From Leptodontidium sp. MPI-SDFR-AT-0119 (Eukaryota > Ascomycota > Leotiomycetes > Helotiales > Leptodontidiaceae), in assembly GCA_020726505.1 (NCBI GenBank), contig JAHLEZ010000009.1, positions 2,542,001 to 2,606,000 on the forward strand: a DNA stretch of 64,000 nucleotides. Reading direction: 5' to 3'. The position numbers were made by a program, and so were the translations under genes. Below the pieces are notes generated by a model. It saw nothing but the letters and a program-made list of their open reading frames with translations. It searched no databases and had not been told where the DNA came from. Shown one piece after another: positions 11,438-22,423 of this stretch (position 1 is its first letter; each line of letters starts with the position of its first letter).

Positions 11438-12173
11438 AACGTTCGAATTGTAGCAATGAGAAATAAATGAACCTTCACGTGTCTCACACCACGTTAGTAA
11501 GGTCCAGGCTGAACTGAACCCGGGTAGTGCCTATGGCTGTACAATTCGCGGCAAGAGGAGCAACACCATAAGCGACTAAGGAGTATATTAGATTAGCTAG
11601 TCCCATTTATTCTTATTTATAGTACGTTAGATCTCTATAAGATAGTCAACAGTTATATACCCAGCGCTCGTACTACATAGTACCTTCCGTACCCCCGGGT
11701 TTTTGCCCGTTAAACAAAAGTTACCGTGGCACCATCAATACAATATATCATTAACGTAGTATTTGTGAGTTCGGAAACCACTACCCTCCGGTTAGTACAA
11801 TAAAGCGAAAGCTACGCCTCCAAAACGTCCCAATACACTCAAAGTCAAAAGTAGTTTGCTTGTTGTAGTTGAGATTAAAAGAGACGAGAAAGATGCCAAG
11901 GAAAGCGGGGGATAAAAGATGCCAACTGTATCTCTGTATTCAAGTTGCCCTACAGACTACCCTTTGGGGTGAAAAAGAGTGGCCGATTAAGGCAATTGCA
12001 CGTAACAATACTAAATAATTGATATTCTGATTGCGTTTTAGTACAGGGAATTTAAAAGATGCGCAAAAAGAAAACCGAAAAAGGATGACTCTAAATGTTG
12101 TCCACCTAACTCGGCATCTTCACCCAAGTATTCTCTGATCAACTAATTGTAGTCTAATACATTCAATTCACAA
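11438..12173. other. Intergenic, nothing recognised
   Basis: AT-leaning stretch between the NmrA-like gene and a truncated DJ-1 copy. No gene or repeat family identified. Confidence 0.4.
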
Positions 12174-12345
12174 TGGCTCCACGACAAAAACTCCTTTTCG
12201 TTCTAACCTCGTGGGAATCCTTCCTAATGAAGGGCATCAAGACCGATTTCTACCTCCCTGAGTTGGTGCACCCTTCCAATGCTATCATCCCACCTCCACG
12301 ATTGCCATTCTATCGCTGGGCAAGTATCATTTGTAAGTAAGTTTG
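12174..12345 (+). pseudogene. Truncated DJ-1/PfpI gene copy
   Basis: Opens with MAPRQKLLFVLTS and then KGIKTDFYLPELVHPSNAI. This is nearly the same as the first 40 residues of the intact gene at 16580-17340, and the DNA match covers start codon and upstream CAATGGCTCC. Similarity stops at about residue 40, where the intact copy reads HVDIVMAS. The catalytic Cys region is absent. A partial duplicate lying on the opposite strand from its parent. Confidence 0.8.
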
Positions 12346-12424
12346 TTCAACTGTGGCCTAGACCCAACGAGCAACCATGATATTTTGTCGCACCCTTATG
12401 AGGCACTACAATACGACTGGACTG

Positions 12425-13895
12425 TCAAGCAGCCAAAGCATAACACCCAACCATTGAGTAGACCAGCCAGTAATTTACTTCAGGCGTAAGCCTTAGTATA
12501 TTGGCAACATCCTTGGCAATCTTCATTCTACCAGCCTCAGGTATATGACCCATAACGTGAATAGCCCAATTCCGTAGAGCGTGACGTGATGATAGCTGCC
12601 CAGCAATATAGAGCGGTGGGATGAGAGTATAGCATTGTAGTGTTTGCAACGACGAGAATCGCGCCTCGTTGATATGCTAAATTTCTAGCAAAACAAAGTG
12701 TGTAACTGCTGCGCATATTTATTCCGTCGGCAGGTTGATGGCTTTGGCAGCATCACTTCTCAGAACAGACAGTCCGGGCGGGCAATACTTCTGAATTAAG
12801 TCATTAAGCATCAAGCGTACTGTCCGAAATGCGTTCCAGACTTGCGCCACAAAGTGGTCTTGGTAGACATCGTAAGAGCTGCCGAAGAGTAGTGGGTGTG
12901 CAGATATAGATACACTTTTAGGGGCCCAAAAGGACGGTAACGTCGTTTCCAAGCTCTCAAGCTGCCTATCCAATTTCTTAGCCCTCTCACCAATTTCTGA
13001 GGAGCAGGTGATTTGGAGATTGGCATTATCAGCTTGCAGATTAACCACATCAACTACGATCGCAGTAAAATCCCATTTTGTATCGCCGACAAGGGAGGAT
13101 AAATCTTCGCGCAAAGACATCAAGGCATCGGGAATCCGCATACTGGCTGCTCCACAACTGATGGCCAAAGTCATTGCTAGACGAGTTGCTAGTCGACGGC
13201 CATTATGGCTGGCAATCAGTCTGTCTCCGGAGCTCTTGACTAGGGAAATTGCGCCTACGATATGGTTCATCCATGCCGATGAACTCAGTGGATCTTGATT
13301 GACTAACTTCTCGTAGAGATCGAGCAGCAGAACCGCCTGTAGGGTTTCATCGGTCGCGGAGATCTCTGGCATGCGCAGTGCTTGGCCCAACTGCTGCTGA
13401 AGGGCGGCCACGTATTTCTCCTTCGCCAGCTGTCTCAAAAGTGGAGCATTGGACCGGAAAGACATGAATGCCACACTGACTGACTGTATCAACGCTTGCA
13501 GATAGATGGCCTGTTGCAGAAGCCTGCCCCCAGAGAGGAGCCAGAACATCATAACTCCGCGAAAACCCGAATATGTAATTGGTGAAGAAGGCCGCTCGAG
13601 CACGAACCTCCCAGCTCAGCTGCAGCGTTTGGGGCGAGGAAGACGACGCCTCGACCTGCCGTGCTAACGCCTTCTGCTTCGTCGGAACGGTCTCATCACG
13701 GATAATTAGCTCGTTGGGGTTACGGTATCCATGGCAGAAGAGCTTTGCTCTCTTACACTGGCCACAGCTGCTACGGCGCAGGTCGCACTGTATCTAACGT
13801 CAATTTTACTGACAAGTTGGTCGGCTCTGTATCTAACCTACGCGGAGCTTCCTCTTTCTGCATGGAAGGCAGTCGCTTGAGGGCTTCCCAAATAC
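12425..13895 (-). pseudogene. Decayed paralogue of the Zn2Cys6 regulator
   Basis: Reads like the regulator at 7948-9447 along its length: CLPCRKRKLR, an intron at the same place, then CGQCKRAKLFCHGYR, later ATDETLQAVLLLDLYEKL, and a C-terminal VNYWLVYSMVGCYALAA. Visible breaks: the start-codon region is lost (GTATTTGGG in place of GTCATGGTC), a 4-bp tandem duplication (actgactgactg near 13474-13485) shifts the frame, and two in-frame stops (TAA near 12719, TAG near 12687) interrupt the part before LQTLQCYTLIPPLY. Both stops can arise by C-to-T change at CpA. It lies antisense to its parent's direction, with the truncated DJ-1 copy 80 bases away. Confidence 0.85.
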
Positions 13896-13939
13896 TTGGT
13901 ACAGGTGGTAAATAATGTGCACTCGCTGTCTGAGCGCAA

Positions 13940-15130
13940 TTCTAGAGGCTTTTGCTGCAGGGGGGTCTTTACAGGGGTACCACCCAATGATAAATTTATG
14001 CTAACTCGCCGCTTTTCAGGCCAGAAATCAAGACCTTCAACATGGAATCCTCATTGAGTGTACCTACGCCAAAGACCCCAGCGAAGCAAACCTCTCGCGA
14101 CGATCGATTACGCTGTTAAACCCTTTACTTTAAGGTCGGTTGGACTCAAAATCAGATCGCTCTTCAATTAAACCTCACTCGCCGTCAAGTATAGTACGCT
14201 TTATTAACTCGACTTACACCTCAACACCACTTACGAGACCGGAGAGCTCACTTGAATACTCCACAACGAAAACGCCTTATTTAATGGGTTACTACCTTAA
14301 GAGCAAATTGTCGTACTCCCTGAATTAAGATTCTTTCGATTTTAGGGTAGGATGTTGGACTTTTTGCAATCCGCACAGTATTCAAGAAAGAAGGCTTTGC
14401 TCGACGAATTGCACGCCGAAAACCAATCCATACGTACACAAATCAAATCTTACGACTTTAATAGGCTATTAAGCACGAAGATTGGACCAAAGAGTAGCGG
14501 TTTTCAGTCGTATGGAGTGACGAAACATAGGTGCAACTAGGGAAACACTTGAAGGGTTGGGTTACACGGAAAGTTGGCCCTGAAGAGGAATACCACCCGG
14601 ATTATGTAGAAGCCCGATACCAGAGGAAAATCGGGTGGATGTTTTGGGGTATAATATCAAAGAAATACGGCCGGCATAAAGGGTTGTTTTGGGAGAAGGA
14701 TTGGGAGATAATTAATGCGGGATCTTACTCTGGAATCATTATTCCTTTGATTCAAGAGCTCTTATTAGAGTACCTAGAGCTTAAATTTCAACAGGATAAC
14801 GCGAAAGGCCATGCTTCTAAATACACAACTTCTGTTTTTGAAGCAATTGGGATTACTCCTATCTTTTAGCCAGCGAATTCCCCTGATTTAAATAGACTGT
14901 GTGGGATGATATGAAAGATTATATTAAGATAAACTACCCAGAGGTTCATAGATCGTATAACAGATTACGAGAAGTGGTTTAAGAAGCTTGGGAATCAATA
15001 ACAATTGAATGGATTAGAGAATTAATTAGGGAAATACCAGAGAGATGTAAGGCAGTGATTGAAGCTAGGAGGGGCGTATACAAAATACTAGGGGAAATAA
15101 CAAAAGCAGCATTGCTAAGTATCTAGCGTG
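13940..15130 (+). mobile_element. Tc1/mariner-type transposon relic, copy 1
   Basis: A transposase reading frame from 14042 (MESSLSVPTPKTPAKQ) to about 15110 with several stops. The N-terminal HTH is visible in plus-strand translation (GWTQNQIALQLNLTRRQVQ). The DDE part contains W-MFWGIISKKYGRHKGLFW and LKFQQDNAKGHASKYT (the second catalytic Asp in QQDN) and then PANSPDLN, with the third acidic residue region frameshifted. Ends share a short inverted word: caattctag near 13940 and ctagaattg near 15140. A second copy sharing the transposase sequence lies at 19480-20475. Non-functional. Confidence 0.8.
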
Positions 15131-16579
15131 CACGGCCTAGAATTGTACATTATTTACCCTTGATACGAAGTACACCATGGCTTACTGAGACAGGGGATTG
15201 GCAGGAGCTAGCCCTTCTTGAAAATACCTCGATTTGGTTAGACGGCAGGTGATTTCCAGATAGAAAAGAAAGGCGGGTGACTTTCATTCCAGATTCGCTT
15301 GCTCGCTGTCCAAGTGATGTCCGTTGTCCGCTGTGTTGTGTGTGGAGGCTCTCAGGTCCCACATCTCAGAGCCCTGATGTATCGTCCTGTCACCTGTGCC
15401 TATCTATCGTATTCACAGAAGGAAGCAATGAAGAGTGGTGTAGAGGGATCGGACGTAAAGCTAGAAATTGAAGCGAAACAATGCAATGCACGAAGTGGCC
15501 TAGTCCCAAAGGAGAAAGAGTGTCAAGTCTGCACCATACCATCCAATCCTTACCTCATTGAGAACAATTTCCGGCTGGGACCCGCTGCTGCTTCTCTCCC
15601 CTCGCGGTTGCAAGCCTGAATAATTAAATTTGAATGGGACTTAAATCCGAATTCTAAGCCCGAATACACAAAGTATACTACTAGTGAAGTTGAGAGGTCG
15701 GGAGTGTGATCATGATGCGAATCCTAGTCAAGTTTAAGGTTCGTCAGGTCATACCCATGGTCCGGAAGGCTAGCCTGATTAGGACAACGTGGATTGGTGG
15801 AGGACAGGAGAGCAAGTTGCCACATGGGTCTTTTCCACCCAATTGCATACAACGTACCTCCGTAGTGTGGAAAATATTGGACCTAACCGGTTCAAATGAT
15901 GCCTTAGCGTAAGAGTTTAGTCGTGAGCACTTTGTCTTAAACTTTACCCTGTTCGGTTCGGGCACTTGGCATGTGGAGCTTTGGTTAGGATATCTCCGCT
16001 CGGCCAAGCAGCAAGTACGTCTAAGTACGTCTAATTCGTACAGAAGCTCACCGGTGGCGAGGGCATGAATGGAAATGGAAATTATGACACACCTGCAGCC
16101 TGTCACTTCGTGGCTGAAGGCTGGCAGAAAATTTCACGCCGAGAATTATACTGCAATGGCTATCTGAGTCTTTCCCATTGCCTGTTTTTGCCTTCTCAGA
16201 ACAATTATTTGCCTAGATTGAGGATGAATCGTTGTGCGCAACTGCCTCCGTGATTCCCCAAAAATCCCCGCTTAGAAGACAAAGAGAAACGGTTACATGA
16301 ACGTCCTAAGTATTTAGCAGCCATTGGATGTTAAGTCCCAGTGAATATTTCCGCATGTATCAAAACTAGTCGTCACCACAGCTGCATCAGAGCCATCTAC
16401 TGCTCTCAGCAGAAGAGGCTCACACCCTCGAGTTTGATGCTGCCCTCTTCAATCTCAAATCTGCGTGGTGCTATATTTATCAAGTTGAAAGCGTCTTAAT
16501 AGATGGGGTTGTGGTATTCTTAGTTTCGCGAAGAAATCCTTATCATTTCACTGTTGCTAAACATCTTGAATAACTTTCC
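15131..16579. other. Gene-poor stretch between transposon relic and DJ-1-like gene
   Basis: Only short open frames without recognisable domains (for example 15299-15619). Direct repeats of the word aagtacgtcta occur at 16014-16034. Nothing else seen. Confidence 0.4.
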
Positions 16580-17340
16580 TCATACTTTCAAAGCGTCCAA
16601 CAAAACACCCCCAATGACTCCAGCGCTCGGCGGGTTCTGTCCCGTAATCAACTTTCCGTTCTTCCCACCGACTACAGTCTTCACTCCAAACGGCTGGTCG
16701 GCCTTGACATAGATCGCATGATGGTTCTTCAGTTCCGTCTCCAGAAGGAACGGCATAGCAGAAGTATTGTCATAAGCATCCTCCTCCGCATTCGAAAAGC
16801 CCGTGACCGTGCTCCCAGCAACCAGATATGAGCCGTCGGAGAGCTTGACATTGACCAGTGCGGCGGGGCCATGGCAAACGGCTGACACGATCTTGTTCGA
16901 TTCGTAGAACTCCCGAATCAGAGCGTGAGAGGTGGGGTCGGTTGCGAGATCGAACATTGCTAAAAGGAATCAGCAAGTCCATTCCTCAATGCAGCAAAAA
17001 CCGACAAGGAAAACTCACGTCCGTGACCACCAACGTAGAATATCCCATCAAACTCTGAGGCCCTTCCCAGGAAAGACTCTAGTTTCTCTGTCTTTTTCCA
17101 AACGTCTTGCTTGTTCTCCCAGAAGTCCACGCAGGCTGCATCATTCTTGGTATCTTCCACCGAGTATGGATCTACCGGTGCCTCGCCACCTTTCGGGGAA
17201 GCCATGACAATGTCCACATGTGGGATGAGGGCATTATAAGGGTGCACCAATTCAGGGAGATAGAAACCAGTCTTTATGCCTTTTGCAGGGAGGGTATCGT
17301 GGGAGGTCAGAACAAAGAGAAGTTTTGGTCGTGGAGCCAT
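16580..17340 (-). CDS. DJ-1/PfpI family protein (Hsp31-like, possible glutathione-independent glyoxalase)
   Basis: Two exons, 17340-17019 and 16959-16580, with a 59-nt intron (GTGAGT...TTTTAG), give 233 residues. Key family features: the acidic residue in GFYLPELVHP near residue 30, the GGHG loop formed exactly at the splice junction (YVGGHGPMFDLA), and the nucleophile elbow SAVCHGPAAL with Cys near residue 139 followed by His. The E...Cys-His arrangement is that of Hsp31/GLX3-type proteins, which convert methylglyoxal to lactate or act as chaperones. Cytosolic; no signal peptide. A truncated duplicate lies at 12174. A cluster promoter word lies about 200 bases upstream (17544-17577). Confidence 0.88.
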
Positions 17341-18382
17341 TGTAAATGTATGAGATTAATCAGAGAGTGCTTTAGTGAATTTGCCATAGTAAGTGGACAA
17401 CAGTTGGAGTTATATGTCGGTTGATTAGCTTCGATGGACTTCCAAACCGATTTGGTAAGTTTCCGACAGCCTACAGTCTGTGGGCTCGATACGGAGGTGC
17501 AAGGGGGAAAATATTGCCCACCCTGCTACTTTGTTGGACCTCTAAAGGTGGTGAGTCTTAATTTAGCCCCGGCACCTCCGCATGAAAGTTAAGGATCCAC
17601 AAAAGTGGCTTTACCCCCTGGTCCTGCCCCTGCCCATACAAAATCCAATGCACTACGTACTTAAAGTAAGAATCAAGGTTAAAAGTTTTGCAAAAGGCAG
17701 GAAGCGATACCAAAAGCGCATGGTAGGTTTCATTTGTCCTGAATCGTATGACGCAGAAGCAGCTGTCGAAAAACATGACGTGTGCAGTAGCTGAGACCAC
17801 TCCTCACTCGTACTTTAGTAGTCGGGGGAATAGTTGTAGCCAAGACTTCTAGAGAGTTCTTCGATAACAGGGGAAATTGTCCAATAGGGTTTCCAAATTC
17901 CGAGCATTATTCCCTACTTAAGTTAGAGCAGCACCCCCTGCAGTGACAACTATTACCCCTACTACGAAGTAGTCCAATTGTTAGTTTGTTTCCACCTACA
18001 TTTGTGGACAAAATCTTAAAGTTCGAACAGCCCCGCCAGAGAGGCTGACCAAGCTATCCAAAACTTTGACACATCATGAACTGTCCCTGCTGGCGAAGAA
18101 AGCCGAAAGTCTACAGGGGGCGTTGTTTCGAAGCATCAAACGGACTTAAGGAGCAATCCCCGTTCGGTGAAGCCGAGTTGTTCAGATTAGGAAGTCGAGA
18201 TCCATCCCGAATCGTTAGGATGTCAATCGAGGTATAAGTATAGAGATACTTAACCTTACCTCCCGCCACTCCAAATCGCCCTTTGAACTTCTTACAAAAA
18301 ATTTACTTTTGTCTCAGAATATACACCGAGGACAGCCACCCCATCGACGGCGCCATCAACAGAAATCAGCCCCTTCATCATC
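17341..18382. other. Promoter regions of DJ-1-like and EthD genes
   Basis: Divergent intergenic region. Contains the shared word at 17544-17577. No further gene recognised. Confidence 0.45.
17544..17577 (+). promoter_or_regulatory. Shared promoter word, type 3 (AAGGyGGTGA...ATTTAGCCC.GGCACCT)
   Basis: The stretch starting aaggtggtgagtcttaattt corresponds to 19381-19412 (aaggcggtgacataattt then agccctggcacct). It lies about 200-240 bases upstream of the DJ-1-like start. Confidence 0.45.
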
Positions 18383-18703
18383 ATGACCGTCACTGTCACT
18401 GTCCTCTTCCCCAACGAGCCAGACGCCAAATACGACGTCGACTACTACACCAATACTCATATGCCGAGGATTGAGAGAGAGTGGAAGAGGTACGGACTCA
18501 AGAGTTGGTCCATCACTAAGTTCGGTCCTGGGCTCGATGGTTCCGACGCACCCTACGCCTTTGGTTCGGTTGTCGTTTACGAGGACGAGGCTGCTTTGAA
18601 GGCTGCTTTTGCGGGGCCTGAAGTCGGAGGAATCATGGCAGATGTGGTGAACTTTAGTAATAAGCCTGGTGTCTTCTTGGTTGGCACGGTGCTCAAGGAA
18701 TAG
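18383..18703 (+). CDS. EthD-domain protein
   Basis: Single-exon, 106 residues, the usual size of a one-domain EthD / dimeric alpha-beta-barrel protein. The sequence has the ferredoxin-like pattern with a first strand [10 protein letters not shown], the conserved [10 protein letters not shown] segment, and [14 protein letters not shown] before the last helix. EthD-like proteins are small cytosolic dimers that bind or isomerise hydrophobic intermediates in degradation and polyketide pathways. It is the last member of the cluster on this side. Start chosen at 18383, the only upstream Met before the first strand. Confidence 0.88.
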   Translation: MTVTVTVLFPNEPDAKYDVDYYTNTHMPRIEREWKRYGLKSWSITKFGPGLDGSDAPYAFGSVVVYEDEAALKAAFAGPEVGGIMADVVNFSNKPGVFLVGTVLKE

Positions 18704-19479
18704 ATGGTCGGGCGGAACTTGACGGGAATACGATGGAGGGAGACGAACGTAGGGTTGATTGATTGAGCGAGCGAGCAATTGCCTGGTCTTGGATCTGATC
18801 GACTAGAATGGAATTGTTGAAACTCGTTTTGAGAGCCTCTCGTACCCGCGCCATCTTCCTTCTCACTTGTTCAAGAATTTTGTCGTATGCCCTTGATCAA
18901 CTCGACGACATTATCTTCGCAGATTGCTGATCCTATTTTCGATACTGGCACTATTGTGTGGTGTATGTATTGTGTTGAGCACTAAGACTAAATCAAGCAA
19001 GTATTTTGAAACCGCATTAAAGTGAGCATCCGCTTGACTCCAACATGGGTAATATATATACGTCCTGGTTGTATGGGGATGCGACATCGAAGTCCGAGGG
19101 CGTGCTATGGACATAAAGTCGGAGCCTCTTTCAATTGCCATAGAGAAGGAAAATGAGCTGTGAACCTTGCTTCATGTGGACATAACGAGCGGACTTAGCG
19201 TGCTAACCCTGCCGGAATGGTTGATGTAAGCAAAAAACCCAATCCAGTTCAAGCTTTCTGTTGCACCGATAGACGGAGTGCCAGGGGGGAGGGGGGAGGG
19301 GGGAGGTGGGCGGGGTAAGTCATGTCACCGCCTGTTTCTGCCAGGTACAGTTTTGTGTGGGCAGAATTAAGGTTGTTAGAAAGGCGGTGACATAATTTAG
19401 CCCTGGCACCTTTGTAAGCTGTGACCGGATGGCTTTCCCTTTTCGATACAAGGCCCTTATTACTTCGTGCTTGGGGTAT
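18704..19479. other. Orphan promoter-like stretch
   Basis: No gene follows, but 19325-19465 carries all three promoter words seen before cluster genes. A G-rich simple run lies at 19286-19313. Tc1/mariner copy 2 begins at about 19480 directly after the promoter words, so a former downstream gene may have been lost or displaced (inference). Confidence 0.5.
19325..19465 (+). promoter_or_regulatory. Orphan copy of composite promoter block
   Basis: Contains tcaccgcctgtttctgccag (19325-19344), an inverted match aaggcggtgacataattt (19381-19398), and gtgaccggatggctttccc then cgatacaaggcccttattac, collinear with 10035-10135. GTCACCGCC and GGCGGTGAC form an inverted pair about 50 bases apart, a geometry compatible with dimeric or paired regulator binding. 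Confidence 0.5.
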
Positions 19480-20475
19480 TTATTCCAGAATTCTAGGCCG
19501 TGCCCACCACCAATGTTTGCAAGATACTTGGCAATGCCGCTTATTAATTTTCTCTAATATTTTGTATGGGCTCCCTGAGCTTCAATCACTGCTTTACATC
19601 TTACAGGCATTTCCCTTACAAGCTCTTGTCACGATCTGAAGGATCACGTGTGTCTTGGCCCTGAGGCTCGGCGGCCTTGCTGCACAGAGAAGCCAAGACA
19701 AGGACAGAATCATGGGACCAGGAGTCACGTGATGACATGGAGCTTTTGGAGCTTTGGGATCCAGGGCTCCAGGAACCTCGGGACCGCAGGCTCCTGAGGG
19801 ATCTAGCTGTAATCGAAGTCTTATATAAACAGAGTAGTTTCCTAGGTCGTAGAGCTTCGTGCTCAAATTCATATAGCAGTTTAACTATTGCTTGTAACGT
19901 CTCAATTCCTATTGAGAACCGAACCCCTTGTGACTTTACTTCTTAGCTGATACCAACCGACGAGCCAGTGCGCCGCGTACCAGTCAGAACCAGGAAAGTT
20001 ACAGCTCTCTAATTTTGTCAATTGTAATTGATTCCCAAGCCTCTTGAACTGCCTCTCGTAGCCTCTTATATGACCTATGGACCTCTGGGTATTTTCTTTT
20101 AATATAATCTTTTATGTCATCCCAAATAGTCTCGATAGGATTCAAATCAGGGGAATTTACTGGCCAAAAGATATGGGTAATCCCAATTGCTTTAAATACT
20201 AAATTAGTATACTTCAAAGCGTGGCCTTTAGCGTTATCTTATTAGAATTTAAGCTTCGGGTGCTCTAATAAGAGCTCTTGAATCAAAGGAATAATGATTC
20301 CGGAGTAAGACCCTTCGCTAATCGTTTCCCAATCCTTCTCCCAAAAAAGTCCCTTATGCCGGCCGTATTTCCCTGATATCGTGCCCCAAAACATCTAACC
20401 AATCTTCCTTTGGTATCGAGGCTCTATGCAACCAGGGTGACAAAGCTCTACCTCCCCGACTAATCGAGTAACCCA
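19480..20475 (-). mobile_element. Tc1/mariner-type transposon relic, copy 2, split by a solo LTR
   Basis: Minus-strand translation gives GKYGRHKGLFWEKDWETI, then NAKGHALKYT, and an intact WPVNSPDLNPIETIWDDI (the catalytic D/E region), ending AWESITIDKIREL. The frame is cut by a 377-bp solo LTR and resumes as VREMPVRCKAVIEA. The 3' end (aattctaggccgtgc near 19490) matches copy 1. The 5' part is missing: homology to copy 1 begins only at GWVTR near 20470. Non-autonomous relic. Confidence 0.8.
19622..20008. repeat. Solo LTR (377 bp) with 5-bp target duplication GCTCT
   Basis: The insert 19627-20003 begins TGTCACGATC and ends AAAGTTACA (TG...CA termini) and is flanked by GCTCT at 19622-19626 and 20004-20008. 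A TATATAA word lies at about 19823. It interrupts Tc1 copy 2, so it is the younger of the two insertions. No internal retrotransposon sequence, therefore a solo LTR left by recombination. Confidence 0.85.
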
Positions 20476-21300
20476 GTCTTTTGTATGCCTCCTGGTTGTA
20501 CCCAAGTTTCTTCGATCTTCACGAGGTTATCACGTGCTCCCACGGTTGAGACAGGAAGTGTCTCGAGCTTGAGCTCGAGCTTGCCGGACCGAATGAGTGC
20601 GCGCACCGCCTGAATAATGTGGATGGGGATGTGGGTGGCGCAAGCGAGATGGGACGGAATTAAAAGGGAATGAGCGAGTGGAGAAAACGAGTCGGAAAGG
20701 AACGGGAGGGTGGGAGAAGTGTTAGAGGAGAGTATATATAGATAAGTATATCGAGGGTTGTGGCAGGTAAGTGAGTATATGAATATATAAATATATATAT
20801 TAATATGAAGTAAAGAAGAGCAGAGAGAGCAGAGAGAGCAAAAGAGAGTAGCTGAATAAACGTCCTCGCTGTCGTCTTTATCTTTGTCCTCGCTACGTGC
20901 CCACAGCTCCAATATATGCCAGACCGGAGTGACTAATGCAAGGCAAGTCTCTTCAATAACTCTAACGGGCAACTAAAGCTGCCCAGATTGCTAATATCGA
21001 GGACACGGCTGCAAGGGAAGAACGCACAAGGTGTCGATTCCCCCACATCTGAATCAGCCTATGCGTTGTCTCGCTCTTCGGTAAACCAGCATCCAATCCT
21101 TTATCCACTGGCGAAGAAGATCCCAGTGTCTTTGCTTTCGCCTTAACTGAGCTTCTTATTTTTAGCGGAGTCTATTTCCAGACACTTGTGGCTGTGCACC
21201 TGGGAAGATACCGCTGCTAGGCGCCGAGGCAGAGTTAGCGGCTTACCCCACCATCTCAATGGTCGTCGCAAGAAGCGCTCCCGCGGACATCGATCAAGCA

Positions 21301-21426
21301 TAGGTAATGCTACCAGGTAGTGCTACCCCGACGTCCCCAGAACCGGGAACTGGTCATACTTAGGCCACACCAGGTAATGCTACCAGGTACTACTACCCCC
21401 ACATCCCCAGACCGGGAACTGGTCTT
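21301..21426. repeat. Two-copy direct repeat, about 67 bp
   Basis: Starts aggtaatgctaccaggta in both copies (21303 and 21370), followed by tccccaga and ccgggaactggtc in both. Confidence 0.7.
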
Positions 21427-21470
21427 GCTGTCAATTTGGCGAGCGTAACCCAGGCAAGGAATCCAAGTAA

Positions 21471-21665
21471 GGTGTGATCCAGGTAGGGTGTGCAACTCAG
21501 GTTGGGTGTGCAATCTAGGCTCGTTGTGCAACTCGGGTTGGGTGTACAACTCGGGTTGGGTGTGCAATCTAGGCTCGTTGTGCAACTCAGGTTGGGTGTG
21601 CAATCTAGGTTCGTTGTGCAACTCAAGTTGGTTGTGCAATCCATGTTAGGTGTGCAACTCAGATG
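21471..21665. repeat. 18-bp minisatellite
   Basis: About eleven units alternating gtgcaactcaggttgggt and gtgcaatctaggctcgtt, so a 36-bp higher-order period is visible. Multiples of 18 keep all frames open, which explains long spurious open frames on both strands. Confidence 0.85.
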
Positions 21666-22423
21666 GCGGGGTGACCCATGTAGATCATCTCCAAAGATAA
21701 TCCCTGGGTCCACTTCGTTAGGCCACTCCATCAAGATCGTGCCTAGGTTCATCTCAATCCTGCTCGATCATAGATATCTTCTTCTCTTTGTTCTGTTGGA
21801 AGTTTTCTCTTTCATTCACAAAGGGGAAAGCTTAACCATTAAAAGTTCCCAGGCCCAAACGTAGCTTTTGGCCATGCGCTTGAGGCAAAGAACTGAGCTA
21901 ACGTCTGTCTCTATAAAGTAAGAACCCCACCGTGCCGAGAAAATCGAGGGGTAAAATTAGTCGTGCTCTTTGTGCGCATGGGCATGCTCGAAATATCAGA
22001 AGGAGAGTGAAGCTTCTAGAATGTTCTAGGTTAACTTATCCAACATCCTTAGAAATCACCTAATAGTGGTATTTTAACGTCCGAAGGACAATATATTAAC
22101 TCCAGCTGTCCCAAGCCCCTCTCTATCAAAGTTATCAAAATATATCCAAAAAAGGCTATTAAAGTGTCGGTGCAGTACCGGTTCATGTACCACGTAATAT
22201 ATCGATATATTAGTATGGCGACAGAGTAAACGATGTATGGTTGAAAAATCTGTGTATTCTCTAAAAGAGTGCGAGGGGAGCTAGACTATATACTACGAAA
22301 CCCCACCGAATGTCCTCTGAAACCAGTCTGGCTAGGCTCTGGCCCCTTATCCTGACCCACACCCCCTTTCCAGACCAAAGTATGCTCATCTAGGGACCTG
22401 TGGACCAACATAAAGTCTTCCGA

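Larger units (their letters stand above)
20476..22423. other. Repeat-rich gene-poor stretch
   Basis: A minus-strand open frame at 20460-20972 contains two parts that look protein-like (PVWHILELWARSEDKDKDD and GARDNLVKIEETWVQPGG) around AT/GA simple repeats (20720-20860). I do not recognise it; possibly transposon-derived. Tandem repeats at 21301-21426 and 21471-21665 are listed separately. Nothing else seen to 22423. Confidence 0.45.

Noticed and set aside
20460..20972. A 170-codon minus-strand frame
   Set aside because: Interrupted by AT and GA simple repeats, runs into the Tc1 relic at its end, and has no recognisable domain; not listed as a gene.
21301..21665. CRISPR-like alternation of repeat and spacer
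   Set aside because: Units are contiguous 18-bp minisatellite repeats without unique spacers, in a eukaryotic genome.
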